Source: Lelliottia sp. JS-SCA-14 (GTDB lineage Bacteria; Pseudomonadota; Gammaproteobacteria; Enterobacterales; Enterobacteriaceae). From it: a DNA stretch of 64,000 nt. Made by a program: the position numbers and the translations under genes. How positions within the stretch are numbered: the first letter of the stretch is position 1; the number at the start of each line of letters is the position of its first letter. The notes under the pieces were generated by a model that was not told the origin of the DNA, made no database searches, and saw only the letters and a program-made list of their open reading frames with translations. Where the stretch lies: assembly GCF_035593345.1 (NCBI RefSeq), contig NZ_CP141606.1:1116001-1180000 (forward strand), read 5' to 3'. Below are positions 42,212 to 52,614 of the stretch, one piece after another.

Positions 42212-43385
42212 TTTTGAAGCGATGCTGGCTGAAGTCAAAAACGATGTTTTACGCTGGCGCAGACACATTCATGCTCATCCTGAACTCTCATTTCAGGAGC
42301 ATAACACCGCGGATTATATTGCCGGGGAACTGTCCGGTTTTGGCGGTCTGACGCTGACGCGCCTGACGCCCAACAGCGTGATTGCCGATCTGAAAGGCGC
42401 ACATGATGGGCCGCGCTACGCGCTGCGGGCCGATATTGACGCGCTGCCGATTCAGGAAGAGAACGACGAAGCCTTTTGCTCGACGGTGCCGGGCGTGATG
42501 CACGCCTGTGGCCATGACGCTCATGCCGCGATGCTGCTCGGCGCCGCGAAAGTGCTGAGCCAGTGTCAGTCGATGCTGCACGGTTCGGTGCGTTTTATCT
42601 TCCAGCATGCGGAAGAGGTCCCGCCAGGCGGTGCGCAGGAGCTGGTGGATCTCGGCGTACTCGACGGCGTGGAGAAAATCTTCGGCCTGCACGTGATGCC
42701 GAACTTCCCGACCGGCGAAGTGGCGCTGAAAGAGGGCGTGTTCTGCGCATCGACGGATAACTTCGATATCACCATTGAGGGCAAAGGCGGCCACGGCTCG
42801 ATGCCGCATCTGTGTATCGATCCGGTGACCATCGGCGCGGAAGTGGTGATGGCCCTGCAAAACGTGGTTTCACGCCGCACCGATCCGCTGCAGGTGCCGG
42901 TCCTGACCATCGCCACCTTCCAGAGCGGAGAGAGCTATAACGTCATTCCGGAGCGCGTCAAACTGGCGGGAACCCTGCGCACCCATCACGCCAGCGTGCG
43001 CCAGCAGGTGCCGCAGCAGATGGAGCAGATGATCGCCGGGATCACCGCCGCGCACGGGGCACGCTTTACCCTGACCTGGACGCGAGGCTACGCCAGCGGC
43101 AACAACCACGCGGACGCCTGTGCGATAGCCCGTAAAGTGGTGAGCGATGCGCTGGGGGAACAGGCGCTACGCGAGATGGCTCACCCGCTGTTCGGTGGGG
43201 AAGATTTTTCCTCATACCAGCAAAAAGTACCCGGCTGCTTCCTGTTCATCGGCAGCGGGAATGAAAGCATCGGCGCGACTTACGGGGTCCACAATCCACG
43301 ATTCCGCCTGGATGAGGCGGCGCTGCAGATTGGCGTCAAACTCCATGTCGGTTTTATTCAGCACCTGTTAATTAATCAGGCCTGA
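42201..43385 (+). CDS. M20-family metallo-amidohydrolase
   Basis: 394 residues of the M20D hippurate hydrolase / N-acyl amino acid amidohydrolase group. Metal ligands are visible in [15 protein letters not shown] and [14 protein letters not shown], with a later His in HGSMPH and Glu in [12 protein letters not shown] at 42201 follows GAGGAGAAG; an in-frame GTG lies directly before. Cytoplasmic, no signal peptide. With the MFS gene it forms an uptake-and-hydrolysis pair. The exact acyl amino acid is unknown. Confidence 0.9.
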   Translation: MAFNFEAMLAEVKNDVLRWRRHIHAHPELSFQEHNTADYIAGELSGFGGLTLTRLTPNSVIADLKGAHDGPRYALRADIDALPIQEENDEAFCSTVPGVMHACGHDAHAAMLLGAAKVLSQCQSMLHGSVRFIFQHAEEVPPGGAQELVDLGVLDGVEKIFGLHVMPNFPTGEVALKEGVFCASTDNFDITIEGKGGHGSMPHLCIDPVTIGAEVVMALQNVVSRRTDPLQVPVLTIATFQSGESYNVIPERVKLAGTLRTHHASVRQQVPQQMEQMIAGITAAHGARFTLTWTRGYASGNNHADACAIARKVVSDALGEQALREMAHPLFGGEDFSSYQQKVPGCFLFIGSGNESIGATYGVHNPRFRLDEAALQIGVKLHVGFIQHLLINQA

Positions 43386-43398
43386 TTTTCACTCCTTT

Positions 43399-43425
43399 AA
43401 AAACGCTGCCCCGGCAGCGTTTTTG
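43399..43425 (+). terminator. Terminator after the M20 gene
   Basis: AAAACGCTGCC / GGCAGCGTTTTT, a perfect stem with a short loop. Confidence 0.85.
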
Positions 43426-43526
43426 TATAAACCCGGAACAATAATCCTCATCTATTCACTATTACTTCCGTATATTGCGGGCAATACTGATCCCCAGATT
43501 AACCCCACCACCTTTTTGGAGTCATC

Positions 43527-44345
43527 ATGGCGCGGCTTGCAGCATTTGATATGGACGGCACGCTCTTAATGCCGGATCACCGCTTGGGAGACAAAACCCT
43601 GAGTACGCTGAAGCGGCTGCATGAGCGTGATATCACCCTGACGTTTGCCACCGGCCGTCACGTGCTGGAGATGTGTCACCTGCTCGGCAAACTGTCGATG
43701 GATGCGTTTCTGATCACCGGCAACGGGACGCGCATTCACTCTGTCGAAGGCGACGTCTTACACCGTCAGGATCTCGACCCGGAAGTGGCGGACCTGGTCC
43801 TGCACAGCACCTGGGATACCCAGGCCAGCATTCATGTTTTCAATGATACCGGCTGGCTCACGGGCGAAGAGATCCCGGAACTGCTGAAAGCCCACGTCTA
43901 CAGCGGCTTTCGCTACCAGCTCACGGATCTGCGCCGTCTTCCTGCGCACTCGGTGACCAAGATCTGTTTCTGCGGCGATCACGACGATCTGTGCCGTCTG
44001 CGTATTCAGCTCAATGACGTATTGGGCGACCGGGCGCATCTGACGTTTTCGGCGGTAGAGTGCCTCGAAGTGCTGCCGGTGGGATGTAACAAAGGTTCCG
44101 CGCTGGCGGTGCTGAGCGACCACTTAGGTCTGACGATGCAGGATTGTATGGCATTTGGCGATGCCATGAACGACCGCGAGATGCTGGGCAGCGTCGGCCG
44201 CGGTGTGATTATGGGAAATGCGATGCCACAGCTGAAGGCTGAGCTTTCGCATCTCCCGGTTATTGGGCATTGCCGTAACGAAGCGGTGTCCCACTTTTTG
44301 ACTCATTGGCTGGATAAACCAAACCTCCCGTATTCCCCCGAATAG
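43527..44345 (+). CDS. cof: HMP-PP phosphatase Cof (HAD family)
   Basis: 272-residue HAD-superfamily hydrolase with a C2 cap; the E. coli enzyme dephosphorylates 4-amino-2-methyl-5-hydroxymethylpyrimidine diphosphate and other substrates. Motif I is FDMDGTLL, motif [10 protein letters not shown], the Lys motif in VGCNKGSAL and motif [16 protein letters not shown] and ATG at 43527. A strong terminator follows. Confidence 0.95.
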   Translation: MARLAAFDMDGTLLMPDHRLGDKTLSTLKRLHERDITLTFATGRHVLEMCHLLGKLSMDAFLITGNGTRIHSVEGDVLHRQDLDPEVADLVLHSTWDTQASIHVFNDTGWLTGEEIPELLKAHVYSGFRYQLTDLRRLPAHSVTKICFCGDHDDLCRLRIQLNDVLGDRAHLTFSAVECLEVLPVGCNKGSALAVLSDHLGLTMQDCMAFGDAMNDREMLGSVGRGVIMGNAMPQLKAELSHLPVIGHCRNEAVSHFLTHWLDKPNLPYSPE

Positions 44346-44360
44346 TGAGACCCTTCCAGC

Positions 44361-44390
44361 AAGCCAGGCACATAGCCTGGCTTTTTTTTA
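44361..44390. terminator. Terminator between cof and the PLP enzyme gene
   Basis: AAGCCAGGC ACATA GCCTGGCTTTTTTTT between convergent genes; it overlaps the stop of the minus-strand gene. Confidence 0.8.
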
Positions 44391-45434
44391 TTTTGTCATC
44401 TGCGCAATCTGCGCTTTCCACGGCTCAATATCGCCGATATTCGCTCTGACCCATTCTGCATTGTAATAGGTGTCCAGATAGCGCTCGCCGCTGTCGCACA
44501 GCAGGGTGACGATAGAACCGGTCCGGCCCTCTTCGCGCATCCGCACCGCCAGCTGTAACGCGCCCCACATATTGGTGCCCGTAGATGCGCCCACTTTGCG
44601 GCCCAGCTGCGTTTCCAGCCAGTGCGCCGTGGCAACGCTGGCCGCATCCGGCACGCGCAGCATCTCATCGACCACATCGGGAATGAAGGACGGCTCCACA
44701 CGGGGGCGTCCAATCCCTTCGATTTTACTGCCCACCGGGCTGCGCAGGCTGGCGTCGCGGTGTTGCCAGTAGTCGAGGAATACCGAGTTCTGCGGATCCA
44801 CGACCATCAGTTTGGTGTCGTAACCCTGGCAGCGAATATAGCGGCCAATGGTGGCGGACGTCCCGCCGGTCCCCGCACTCATCACGATGTACGACGGCTC
44901 CGGGTGCGGTTCATTGTTCATCTGGCGGAAAATGCTGTCGGCGATGTTGTTATTCCCGCGCCAGTCGGTTGCGCGTTCGGCGAAGGTAAACTGGTCCATA
45001 TAATGGCCGTTCAGCTCGCGAGCGAGCATCTCCGAAGCGGCGTAGATTTCGCAGGCGCTCTCAACGAAGTGGCAGCGTCCGCCGTAAAACTCGATCTGCT
45101 CGATTTTGCGTTTCGCGGTGCAGGAGGGCATGACGGCGATAAACGGCAGGCCAAGCAGACGGGCGAAATAGGCCTCGGAGACGGCGGTTGAACCCGACGA
45201 GGATTCAATGATGGTGGTGCCTTCTTTGATCCAGCCGTTGCACAACCCGTACAGGAACAGGGAGCGCGCCAGACGGTGCTTCAGGCTGCCGGTCGGATGG
45301 GTGCTTTCATCTTTGAGGTACAGCTGAATGCCGGGAAAACCCGGCAGCGCCAGGCGGATGAGGTGCGTGTCCGCCGAGCGTTGATAGTCGGCATTGATTT
45401 CGCTGATCGCGTGTTTGACCCAGGTGCTATTCAT
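44388..45434 (-). CDS. PLP-dependent cysteine-synthase-family enzyme (CcdA-like cysteine desulfhydrase)
   Basis: 348 residues, fold type II PLP enzyme. PLP Lys52 in [15 protein letters not shown]; substrate loop [17 protein letters not shown]; phosphate loop [13 protein letters not shown]. Divergent from decR, the cysteine-responsive Lrp-type regulator. In Pantoea ananatis a gene in this arrangement (ccdA beside the decR orthologue ccdR) encodes a cysteine-inducible desulfhydrase for cysteine resistance; I infer the same here. A cystathionine beta-synthase-like or serine-using role is the alternative. Confidence 0.85.
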   Translation of the reverse strand: MNSTWVKHAISEINADYQRSADTHLIRLALPGFPGIQLYLKDESTHPTGSLKHRLARSLFLYGLCNGWIKEGTTIIESSSGSTAVSEAYFARLLGLPFIAVMPSCTAKRKIEQIEFYGGRCHFVESACEIYAASEMLARELNGHYMDQFTFAERATDWRGNNNIADSIFRQMNNEPHPEPSYIVMSAGTGGTSATIGRYIRCQGYDTKLMVVDPQNSVFLDYWQHRDASLRSPVGSKIEGIGRPRVEPSFIPDVVDEMLRVPDAASVATAHWLETQLGRKVGASTGTNMWGALQLAVRMREEGRTGSIVTLLCDSGERYLDTYYNAEWVRANIGDIEPWKAQIAQMTK

Positions 45435-45550
45435 CGTGTCTATCCGTTTGTCATTTTGTGCCCAGCATAGCGAAAAGCACAGAAAAAATTGTTGCTATCT
45501 GGCCTTTAAAATAGAATGTCAGGAGAAAATTATTCTCTGAGAGGTGGGGT

Positions 45551-46009
45551 ATGTTAGATAAAATTGACCGCAAGCTGCTCTCCTTACTGCAAAAGGACTG
45601 CACCCTCTCTTTGCAGGCACTCGCCGATGCCGTTAATCTGACCACCACGCCGTGCTGGAAACGCCTTAAAAGACTGGAAGACGACGGGGTTTTGCTCGGG
45701 CGCGTGGCGCTGCTCGATCCCGAAAAACTGGGGCTTGGATTGACCGCGTTTGTTCTGATAAAAACGCAGCACCACAGCAGCGACTGGTACTGCCGGTTTG
45801 TCACCGAAGTCTCCGAGATGCCCGAAGTGCTTGGCTTCTGGCGCATGGCCGGGGAATACGACTATCTGATGCGCGTCCAGGTGGCGGACATGAAACGCTA
45901 CGACGACTTCTACAAGCGGCTGGTGAACAGCGTGCCGGGTCTGTCGGACGTCACCTCCAGTTTCGCCATGGAACAGATTAAATACACCACAGCGTTACCC
46001 ATTGAATAA
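45551..46009 (+). CDS. decR: Cysteine-responsive regulator DecR
   Basis: 152-residue Lrp/AsnC-family regulator, the E. coli length. N-terminal HTH ([26 protein letters not shown]) and C-terminal RAM ligand domain. In E. coli, DecR (YbaO) activates cysteine detoxification (yhaOM). The 116-base gap to the divergent PLP enzyme holds the shared control region. mdlA follows after 29 bases on the same strand. Confidence 0.95.
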   Translation: MLDKIDRKLLSLLQKDCTLSLQALADAVNLTTTPCWKRLKRLEDDGVLLGRVALLDPEKLGLGLTAFVLIKTQHHSSDWYCRFVTEVSEMPEVLGFWRMAGEYDYLMRVQVADMKRYDDFYKRLVNSVPGLSDVTSSFAMEQIKYTTALPIE

Positions 46010-46038
46010 CTCAAACAATACCTTCAGGAATTGACCGC

Positions 46039-47811
46039 GTGCGATTATTTGCTCAGTTAAGCTGGTACTTCCGCCGGGAGTGGCGACGCTATCTCGGCGC
46101 AGTGGCCCTGCTTATTATCATTGCCATCCTCCAGCTGATCCCGCCGAAAGTGGTGGGCTATGTGGTGGACGGCGTCACGGAACAACATTACACCACCGCA
46201 CGGGTGATGATGTGGGTAGGCACGCTGGTCCTGACCGCGGTGATTGTCTATCTGCTGCGCTACGTCTGGCGCGTGCTGCTGTTCGGAGCGTCCTATCAGC
46301 TCGCCGTCGAACTGCGCGAAGATTTTTACCGCCAGCTCAGCCGCCAGCATCCTGAATTCTACTTGCGCCACCGCACGGGCGATCTGATCGCGCGCGCCAC
46401 CAACGACGTGGATCGCGTGGTGTTCGCCGCCGGGGAAGGGGTGTTAACTCTGGTCGATTCGCTGGTGATGGGCTGCGCGGTGCTGATCGTGATGTCGACG
46501 CAGATCAGCTGGCAGTTAACCCTGCTGGCGCTGCTGCCTATGCCGCTGATGGCGCTGGCGATCAACCGCTTTGGCGAGCAGCTGCACGAGCGTTTCAAGC
46601 TGGCTCAGGCGGCGTTCTCCTCCCTGAACGACAGAACCCAGGAGAGCATGACCAGTATCCGCATGATCAAAGCCTTCGGTCTGGAAGATCGCCAGTCGGC
46701 GCAGTTCGCCGCCGACGCCGCCGATACGGGAGCCAAAAACCTGCGCGTGGCGCGCATCGACGCGCGCTTCGACCCGACGATTTACATCGCCATTGGCACC
46801 GCCAACCTGCTCGCCATCGGCGGCGGGAGCTGGATGGTAGTCAATGGCTCCATGACTCTTGGGCAACTGACCAGTTTCGCCATGTACCTTGGGCTGATGA
46901 TCTGGCCGATGCTGGCCCTGGCCTGGATGTTTAACATCGTCGAGCGCGGCAGCGCGGCGTACAGCCGTATTCGCTCGATGCTGGCGGAAGCGCCGGTGGT
47001 GAACGACGGCACCGAATCCGTGCCGGAAGGGCGCGGGGTGCTGAAGGTGGCGGTGACTGAATTTTCCTATCCGCAAACCGAGCGCCCGACGCTGGAAAAC
47101 GTCAATTTTGAACTGCTTCCGGGGCAGATGCTCGGTATCTGCGGCCCGACGGGCGCGGGCAAGAGCACGGTACTGTCACTGATTCAGCGTCACTTTGATG
47201 TCACCAAAGGCGATATCCGTTTCCACGACATTCCCCTGACCCGCTTACAGCTGGACGCCTGGCGCAGCCGCCTGGCGGTGGTCAGCCAGACGCCGTTCCT
47301 GTTCTCCGATACGGTCGCCAATAACATCGCGCTGGGCCATCCGGCGGCGACGCAGGAAGAGATCGAGCACGTGGCGCGTCTGGCCAGCGTTCATGACGAT
47401 ATTCTGCGTCTGCCGCAGGGTTACGCCACCGAAGTGGGCGAGCGCGGCGTGATGCTCTCGGGCGGACAGAAACAGCGTATCTCCATTGCCCGCGCGCTGC
47501 TGCTCAACGCCGAAATTCTGATCCTTGACGACGCGCTCTCCGCCGTCGACGGGCGTACCGAGCACCAGATCCTGCACAACCTGCGCCAGTGGGGCGAGGG
47601 ACGCACGGTCATTATCAGCGCCCACCGTCTGTCGGCCCTGACGGAAGCGAATGAAATTCTGGTGATGCAGCACGGGCATGTTGCCCAGCGCGGGCATCAC
47701 GACCAGCTGGCGGAACAGTCCGGGTGGTATCGCGACATGTATCGCTATCAACAGCTGGAGGCGGCGCTGGATGACGCGCCGGACCTGAACGAGGAGGCCA
47801 CCCATGCGTAA
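46039..47811 (+). CDS. mdlA: Multidrug-resistance-like ABC exporter MdlA
   Basis: Half-transporter of 590 residues: six-helix ABC exporter domain (about 1-310) and nucleotide-binding domain with Walker [10 protein letters not shown], signature LSGGQKQR and Walker [13 protein letters not shown]. The Walker B catalytic Glu position is Asp, a degenerate site also found in E. coli MdlA, as expected for a heterodimer with one weak ATP site. GTG start. The end overlaps mdlB by 8 bases. Substrate unknown. Confidence 0.95.
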   Translation: MRLFAQLSWYFRREWRRYLGAVALLIIIAILQLIPPKVVGYVVDGVTEQHYTTARVMMWVGTLVLTAVIVYLLRYVWRVLLFGASYQLAVELREDFYRQLSRQHPEFYLRHRTGDLIARATNDVDRVVFAAGEGVLTLVDSLVMGCAVLIVMSTQISWQLTLLALLPMPLMALAINRFGEQLHERFKLAQAAFSSLNDRTQESMTSIRMIKAFGLEDRQSAQFAADAADTGAKNLRVARIDARFDPTIYIAIGTANLLAIGGGSWMVVNGSMTLGQLTSFAMYLGLMIWPMLALAWMFNIVERGSAAYSRIRSMLAEAPVVNDGTESVPEGRGVLKVAVTEFSYPQTERPTLENVNFELLPGQMLGICGPTGAGKSTVLSLIQRHFDVTKGDIRFHDIPLTRLQLDAWRSRLAVVSQTPFLFSDTVANNIALGHPAATQEEIEHVARLASVHDDILRLPQGYATEVGERGVMLSGGQKQRISIARALLLNAEILILDDALSAVDGRTEHQILHNLRQWGEGRTVIISAHRLSALTEANEILVMQHGHVAQRGHHDQLAEQSGWYRDMYRYQQLEAALDDAPDLNEEATHA

Positions 47812-49585
47812 GTTTACCCAGCTGTGGCCGACCCTGAAACGCCTGCTGGCCTACGGTTCGCCGTGGCGCAAACCGCTGTCGATTGCGGTGGTGATGCTGT
47901 GGGTGGCGGCGATCGCAGAAGTCAGCGGCCCGCTGCTGATCAGCTATTTCATCGACAACATGGTGGCGAAAAGCTATCTTCCGCTCGGCCTGGTGGCCGG
48001 GCTGGGCGCGGCCTATGTCGGGCTTCAGCTACTGGCGGCGTCTCTGCATTACGCTCAGTCGCTGCTGTTTAACCAGGCGGCGGTCGGCGTGGTGCAGCAG
48101 CTGCGCACCGACGTGATGGATGCGGCCCTGCGTCAGCCGTTGAGCGAATTTGATACCCAGCCTGTCGGCCAGGTGATCTCTCGCGTCACCAACGATACGG
48201 AAGTGATCCGCGATCTGTACGTCACCGTGGTGGCGACGGTGCTGCGCAGTGCGGCGCTGGTCGGCGCGATGCTGGTGGCGATGTTCAGCCTCGACTGGCG
48301 GATGGCGCTGGTGGCGATCACCATTTTCCCGGCGGTGATGATCGTGATGATCATTTACCAGCGCTACAGCACGCCGATTGTGCGTCGGGTTCGCGGTTAT
48401 CTGGCGGATATCAACGACGGCTTTAACGAAGTCATCAACGGCATGAGCGTTATCCAGCAGTTCCGCCAGCAGGCACGGTTTGGTGAACGCATGGGCGAGG
48501 CGAGCCGCTCGCACTATATGGCGCGCATGCAAACCCTGCGTCTGGATGGTTTCCTGCTGCGTCCGCTGCTGAGCCTGTTCTCGGCGCTGGTGCTGTGCGG
48601 TCTGCTGATGCTGTTTGGTTTCGGTTCGGGCGGCACGATGGAAGTGGGCGTGCTGTATGCGTTTATCAGCTACCTCGGGCGTCTGAACGAGCCGCTGATC
48701 GAACTGACGACCCAGCAGTCGATGCTGCAACAGGCGGTGGTCGCTGGTGAGCGCGTCTTCGAGCTGATGGACAGGCCGCGCCAGACCTACGGCAACGATG
48801 AGCGCGAACTGCAGAGCGGGTCAATCGCGATCGATCATGTCTCCTTTGCCTATCGCGAAGATCGCCTGGTGCTGCAGGATATTGATCTTGATATTCCGTC
48901 GCGCAGTTTTGTCGCCCTGGTCGGGCACACGGGGAGCGGGAAAAGTACTCTCGCCAGTCTGCTGATGGGTTACTACCCGCTGACGCAGGGTGAAATCCGC
49001 CTCGACGGGCGTCCGCTCTCGACGTTGAGCCACGGCGTGCTGCGCAAAGGGGTTGCGATGGTCCAGCAGGATCCTGTCGTCATGGCCGACTCCTTCTTTG
49101 CCAACGTCACGCTGGGCCGTCCGTTCAGCGAGGCGCAGGTCTGGGACGTGCTGGAGAAAGTCCAGCTCGCGGAACTGGCGCGTGAAATGAGCGACGGGAT
49201 CTACACCAAACTCGGCGAGCAGGGGAACAATCTCTCCGTCGGGCAGAAGCAGCTGCTGGCGCTGGCGCGCGTTCTGATTGAAACGCCGCAGGTGCTGATC
49301 CTTGATGAAGCCACGGCCAGCATCGACTCCGGCACGGAGCAGGCCATCCAGCAGGCACTGGCGGAGGTGCGCGAGCACACGACGCTGGTAGTGATCGCTC
49401 ACCGCCTGTCGACAATCGTCGAAGCCGATACCATCCTGGTGCTGCATCGCGGGCAGGCCGTCGAGCGCGGCACGCACCGTGAGCTGCTGGAAGCGAAAGG
49501 TCGCTACTGGCAGATGTATCAGCTGCAGCTGGCCGGAGAAGAGCTGGCCGCCAGCACGCGCGAAGAGGAGTCCCTCAGCGCCTGA
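47804..49585 (+). CDS. mdlB: Multidrug-resistance-like ABC exporter MdlB
   Basis: 593-residue partner of MdlA. Exporter domain followed by an ATPase domain with Walker [10 protein letters not shown], signature [13 protein letters not shown] and a normal Walker B Glu ([11 protein letters not shown]). Overlaps mdlA, so the two subunits are made in equal amounts. An NtrC-like site starts at its stop codon, and a terminator lies downstream. Confidence 0.95.
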   Translation: MRKFTQLWPTLKRLLAYGSPWRKPLSIAVVMLWVAAIAEVSGPLLISYFIDNMVAKSYLPLGLVAGLGAAYVGLQLLAASLHYAQSLLFNQAAVGVVQQLRTDVMDAALRQPLSEFDTQPVGQVISRVTNDTEVIRDLYVTVVATVLRSAALVGAMLVAMFSLDWRMALVAITIFPAVMIVMIIYQRYSTPIVRRVRGYLADINDGFNEVINGMSVIQQFRQQARFGERMGEASRSHYMARMQTLRLDGFLLRPLLSLFSALVLCGLLMLFGFGSGGTMEVGVLYAFISYLGRLNEPLIELTTQQSMLQQAVVAGERVFELMDRPRQTYGNDERELQSGSIAIDHVSFAYREDRLVLQDIDLDIPSRSFVALVGHTGSGKSTLASLLMGYYPLTQGEIRLDGRPLSTLSHGVLRKGVAMVQQDPVVMADSFFANVTLGRPFSEAQVWDVLEKVQLAELAREMSDGIYTKLGEQGNNLSVGQKQLLALARVLIETPQVLILDEATASIDSGTEQAIQQALAEVREHTTLVVIAHRLSTIVEADTILVLHRGQAVERGTHRELLEAKGRYWQMYQLQLAGEELAASTREEESLSA

Positions 49586-49602
49586 TGCACCAAAATACCG
49601 CA
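49586..49602. promoter_or_regulatory. NtrC site 1 upstream of glnK
   Basis: TGCACCAAAATACCGCA, 13 of 17 bases as in the strong glnA NtrC site (TGCACTAAAATGGTGCA). It begins directly after the mdlB stop. Confidence 0.55.
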
Positions 49603-49636
49603 AGCCGCTAACAGGGATTTCTGTTGGTGCAAAAAT

Positions 49637-49671
49637 GAAACGCACCCTGCACTGTCATGGTGCGTTTTTTT
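49637..49671 (+). terminator. mdlB terminator overlapping NtrC site 2
   Basis: AAACGCACC and GGTGCGTTTTTTTT pair around a 12-base loop. The same bases contain an NtrC-like palindrome. Confidence 0.75.
49648..49664. promoter_or_regulatory. NtrC site 2 upstream of glnK
   Basis: TGCACTGTCATGGTGCG matches the strong NtrC site at 13 of 17 positions. It lies about 75 bases upstream of the sigma-54 promoter. Confidence 0.65.
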
Positions 49672-49736
49672 TATCCATTTCTGCGCAATCGCCATTTTCT
49701 GCCTTTCCCGCCTGATTTCCCGCCGGTTTTAAACTC

Positions 49737-49752
49737 TGGCACATCCCTTGCA
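49737..49752 (+). promoter_or_regulatory. Sigma-54 promoter of glnK-amtB
   Basis: TGGCACATCCCTTGCA fits the -24/-12 consensus TGGCAC-N5-TTGCA. It is 51 bases before the glnK ATG. Confidence 0.9.
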
Positions 49753-49803
49753 ATACCTCTGTTGTAAACGCGGGCCATTATGAATTCTGACTGGAGAGGA
49801 ACT

Positions 49804-50142
49804 ATGAAGCTGGTTACGGTTGTCATTAAACCATTCAAACTCGAAGACGTTCGTGAAGCACTGTCTTCAATGGGGATTCAGGGACTGACGGTTACCGAAG
49901 TGAAAGGCTTTGGGCGTCAGAAGGGCCATGCGGAGCTGTATCGCGGGGCCGAATACAGCGTCAACTTCCTGCCGAAAGTGAAGATTGATGTGGCTATCGC
50001 TGACGACCAGCTCGACGAGGTGATCGATGTCGTGAGCAAAGCGGCTTACACCGGAAAAATTGGCGACGGCAAAATTTTCGTTGCCGAATTGCAGCGCGTC
50101 ATTCGCATCCGTACGGGCGAATCTGACGAAGCGGCACTGTAA
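49804..50142 (+). CDS. glnK: PII signal protein GlnK
   Basis: 112-residue trimeric PII protein that senses nitrogen and energy and plugs AmtB. The T-loop uridylylation site Tyr51 lies in GHAELYRGAEY; the C-terminal loop RIRTGE is present. ATG at 49804 (MKLVTVVIKPF); a frame from 49780 adds eight unsupported residues. Expression from a sigma-54/NtrC promoter is clear in the sequence. amtB follows after 35 bases. Confidence 0.98.
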   Translation: MKLVTVVIKPFKLEDVREALSSMGIQGLTVTEVKGFGRQKGHAELYRGAEYSVNFLPKVKIDVAIADDQLDEVIDVVSKAAYTGKIGDGKIFVAELQRVIRIRTGESDEAAL

Positions 50143-50177
50143 GTAACTCCTGGCACACAGTGATAGGGATCGAGAAA

Positions 50178-51464
50178 ATGAACAAATCAACAATCAAAAC
50201 AGCTCTGGGGTCTCTGGCACTGCTGCCGGGGCTGGCGATGGCGGCTCCTGCGGTGGCCGACAAAGCAGACAACGCCTTTATGATGATCTGCACCGCGCTG
50301 GTGCTGTTCATGACCATTCCGGGCATCGCGCTGTTTTACGGCGGCCTGATCCGCGGTAAGAACGTGCTGTCCATGCTGACGCAGGTCGCGGTGACCTTCG
50401 CGCTGGTGTGCGTCCTGTGGGTGGTGTATGGCTACTCGCTGGCCTTCGGCGAGGGCAACGCCTTCTTCGGCAACTTTAACTGGGCGATGCTGAAAAATAT
50501 TCAGCTGACCGCACTGATGGGCAGCTTCTATCAGTACATTCACGTCGCGTTCCAGGGCTCGTTCGCCTGTATCACCGTCGGTCTGATTGTCGGTGCGCTG
50601 GCAGAACGTATTCGCTTCTCCGCGGTGCTGATTTTTGTGGTGGTGTGGCTGACGCTCTCCTATGTGCCCATCGCGCACATGGTCTGGGGCGGTGGTCTGC
50701 TGGCGTCACACGGCGCGCTGGACTTCGCGGGCGGTACTGTGGTGCACATTAACGCGGCTGTCGCGGGCCTGGTCGGGGCATACCTGATTGGCAAACGCGT
50801 GGGCTTTGGTAAAGAGGCGTTCAAACCGCACAACCTGCCGATGGTCTTCACCGGTACGGCAATCCTTTACTTTGGCTGGTTCGGCTTCAACGCTGGTTCC
50901 GCGAGTGCCGCTAACGAAATCGCAGCGCTGGCCTTTGTGAACACCGTGGTGGCAACCGCTGGCGCAATCCTCTCCTGGGTGTTTGGTGAGTGGGTGGTGC
51001 GCGGTAAGCCTTCTCTGCTGGGTGCCTGTTCCGGCGCGATTGCCGGTCTGGTTGGCATCACCCCGGCGTGCGGTTACGTCGGTGTGGGCGGCGCGCTGCT
51101 GATTGGTCTCGTCTCCGGTCTCGCGGGTCTGTGGGGCGTCACGGCGCTGAAACGTATTCTGCGCGTGGATGACCCTTGCGATGTGTTCGGTGTCCACGGC
51201 GTGTGCGGGATCGTAGGCTGCATCATGACCGGTATCTTTGCGGCCACGTCGCTCGGCGGTGTGGGCTACGCAGAAGGCGTGACCATGGGTCATCAGCTGC
51301 TGGTTCAGCTGGAAAGCATCGGCCTCACCATCGTCTGGTCGGGTGTCGTGGCCTTCATCGGCTACAAACTGGCTGACCTGACCGTGGGCCTGCGCGTACC
51401 GGAAGAGCAGGAGCGCGAAGGTCTGGATGTGAACAGCCACGGCGAGAATGCGTATAACGCCTAA
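50178..51464 (+). CDS. amtB: Ammonium transporter AmtB
   Basis: Trimeric ammonium channel of 428 residues. Signal peptide of about 22 residues (LLPGLAMA), then eleven membrane segments. The pore His pair lies in VHINAAVAG and VFGVHGVCGIVG. The C-terminal tail VGLRVPEEQEREGLDVNSHG is the GlnK-interacting region. Start MNKSTIKTALG at 50178; an earlier ATG at 50160 is less likely by family comparison. Confidence 0.98.
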   Translation: MNKSTIKTALGSLALLPGLAMAAPAVADKADNAFMMICTALVLFMTIPGIALFYGGLIRGKNVLSMLTQVAVTFALVCVLWVVYGYSLAFGEGNAFFGNFNWAMLKNIQLTALMGSFYQYIHVAFQGSFACITVGLIVGALAERIRFSAVLIFVVVWLTLSYVPIAHMVWGGGLLASHGALDFAGGTVVHINAAVAGLVGAYLIGKRVGFGKEAFKPHNLPMVFTGTAILYFGWFGFNAGSASAANEIAALAFVNTVVATAGAILSWVFGEWVVRGKPSLLGACSGAIAGLVGITPACGYVGVGGALLIGLVSGLAGLWGVTALKRILRVDDPCDVFGVHGVCGIVGCIMTGIFAATSLGGVGYAEGVTMGHQLLVQLESIGLTIVWSGVVAFIGYKLADLTVGLRVPEEQEREGLDVNSHGENAYNA

Positions 51465-51546
51465 GGTAAAAGCAAAACGGCAACGAGAGTTGCCGTTTTT
51501 AGTGTTTTCTCCCTCTCCCAGTTGGAGAGGGCATCAGACCGCACAA
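51464..51546 (+). repeat. Intergenic repeat copy B (after amtB)
   Basis: AGGTAAAAGCAAAACGGCAA at the start, a TTGCCGTTTTTA stem, TGTTTTCTCCCTCTCCC, GGAGAGGGCATCAG and CCGCACA are shared with copy A after thiL. Copy B lacks the CCGGGGTGA segment that the insertion sequence uses as its left target. Confidence 0.8.
51474..51500. terminator. amtB terminator
   Basis: AAAACGGCAAC / GTTGCCGTTTTT hairpin inside repeat copy B. Confidence 0.8.
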
Positions 51547-51547
51547 A

Positions 51548-52408
51548 TCACCCCCGATTGCGCATCACCCCTTCCTGCACCGTCGACGCCACCAATACGC
51601 CATCCTGAGTATAAAACTCCCCGCGCACAAACCCGCGCGCACTCGACGCCGAGGTGCTTTCCACGCTGTACAGCAGCCACTCGTTCATGTCGAACGGACG
51701 GTGGAACCACATGGAATGATCGATGGTCGCGACCTGCATCCCTTTTTCAAGGAAGCCGACGCCGTGCGGCTGCAGCGCCACCGGCAGGAAGTTGAAATCG
51801 GACGCGTAGCCCAGCAAATACTGATGGACGCGAAGATCCTGCGGCATCGTACCATTAGCACGGATCCACACCTGACGTTTTGGCTCGGCGATGTGACCCT
51901 TCATCGGGTTATGGAACTCCACCGGGCGGATCTCAAGCGGTTTATCGCAGAGGAATTTTTCTTTCACCTGCGGCGGCAACAGATGCGCCAGCGCGCGGGC
52001 GATATCGGTTTCGGATTTCAGATCGTCCGGTGCCGGGGCGGGCGGCATCGTTTTTTGATGCTCATACCCGCTTTCCGGTGCCTGGAACGAGGCCGTCATA
52101 TAAAAAATCGGCTTACCGTTCTGAATGGCCGCCACGCGACGGGCGCTAAAGCTGTTGCCGTCGCGCAGTACTTCGACGTCATAGATAATGGGTTTCGCGC
52201 TGTCGCCAGGGCGTAAAAAATAGCTGTGAAACGAATGCACCAGACGGTCTGCGGGCACGGTCTCTTTGGCGGCATACAGCGCCTGGCCGACCACCTGACC
52301 GCCGAAAACCTGGCGTAAGCCGAGGTCTTCGCTCTGTCCGCGGAAGAGTCCTTCTTCAATTTTTTCCAGATTCAGTAATGTCAGCAGATTGTTCAGTGCT
52401 TGACTCAT
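51548..52408 (-). CDS. tesB: Acyl-CoA thioesterase II
   Basis: 286-residue double-hotdog thioesterase with broad acyl-CoA range. The catalytic Asp is in [13 protein letters not shown], with Thr and Gln further on ([20 protein letters not shown]). Start [12 protein letters not shown] at 52408; the frame extends upstream to 52537 with no family match. Convergent with amtB. Confidence 0.96.
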   Translation of the reverse strand: MSQALNNLLTLLNLEKIEEGLFRGQSEDLGLRQVFGGQVVGQALYAAKETVPADRLVHSFHSYFLRPGDSAKPIIYDVEVLRDGNSFSARRVAAIQNGKPIFYMTASFQAPESGYEHQKTMPPAPAPDDLKSETDIARALAHLLPPQVKEKFLCDKPLEIRPVEFHNPMKGHIAEPKRQVWIRANGTMPQDLRVHQYLLGYASDFNFLPVALQPHGVGFLEKGMQVATIDHSMWFHRPFDMNEWLLYSVESTSASSARGFVRGEFYTQDGVLVASTVQEGVMRNRG

Positions 52409-52614
52409 AGTCGTCCTCAATAAAGCGCCACAGCGAAAGATAGAGTCATTATAACGTAAAAAGGAAAGTGGTCCGATGGGTGCAATAATCTGAATAATCG
52501 GTGGAATCCAGGCATATATAAGTGATTTGTGCCACACTTAGTCACGTTATGTTTTTGTTAACGACCCCCTGGCGGGATCGATCCCGCTGGTGCATTGATG
52601 ATAAGGAGAACTCA

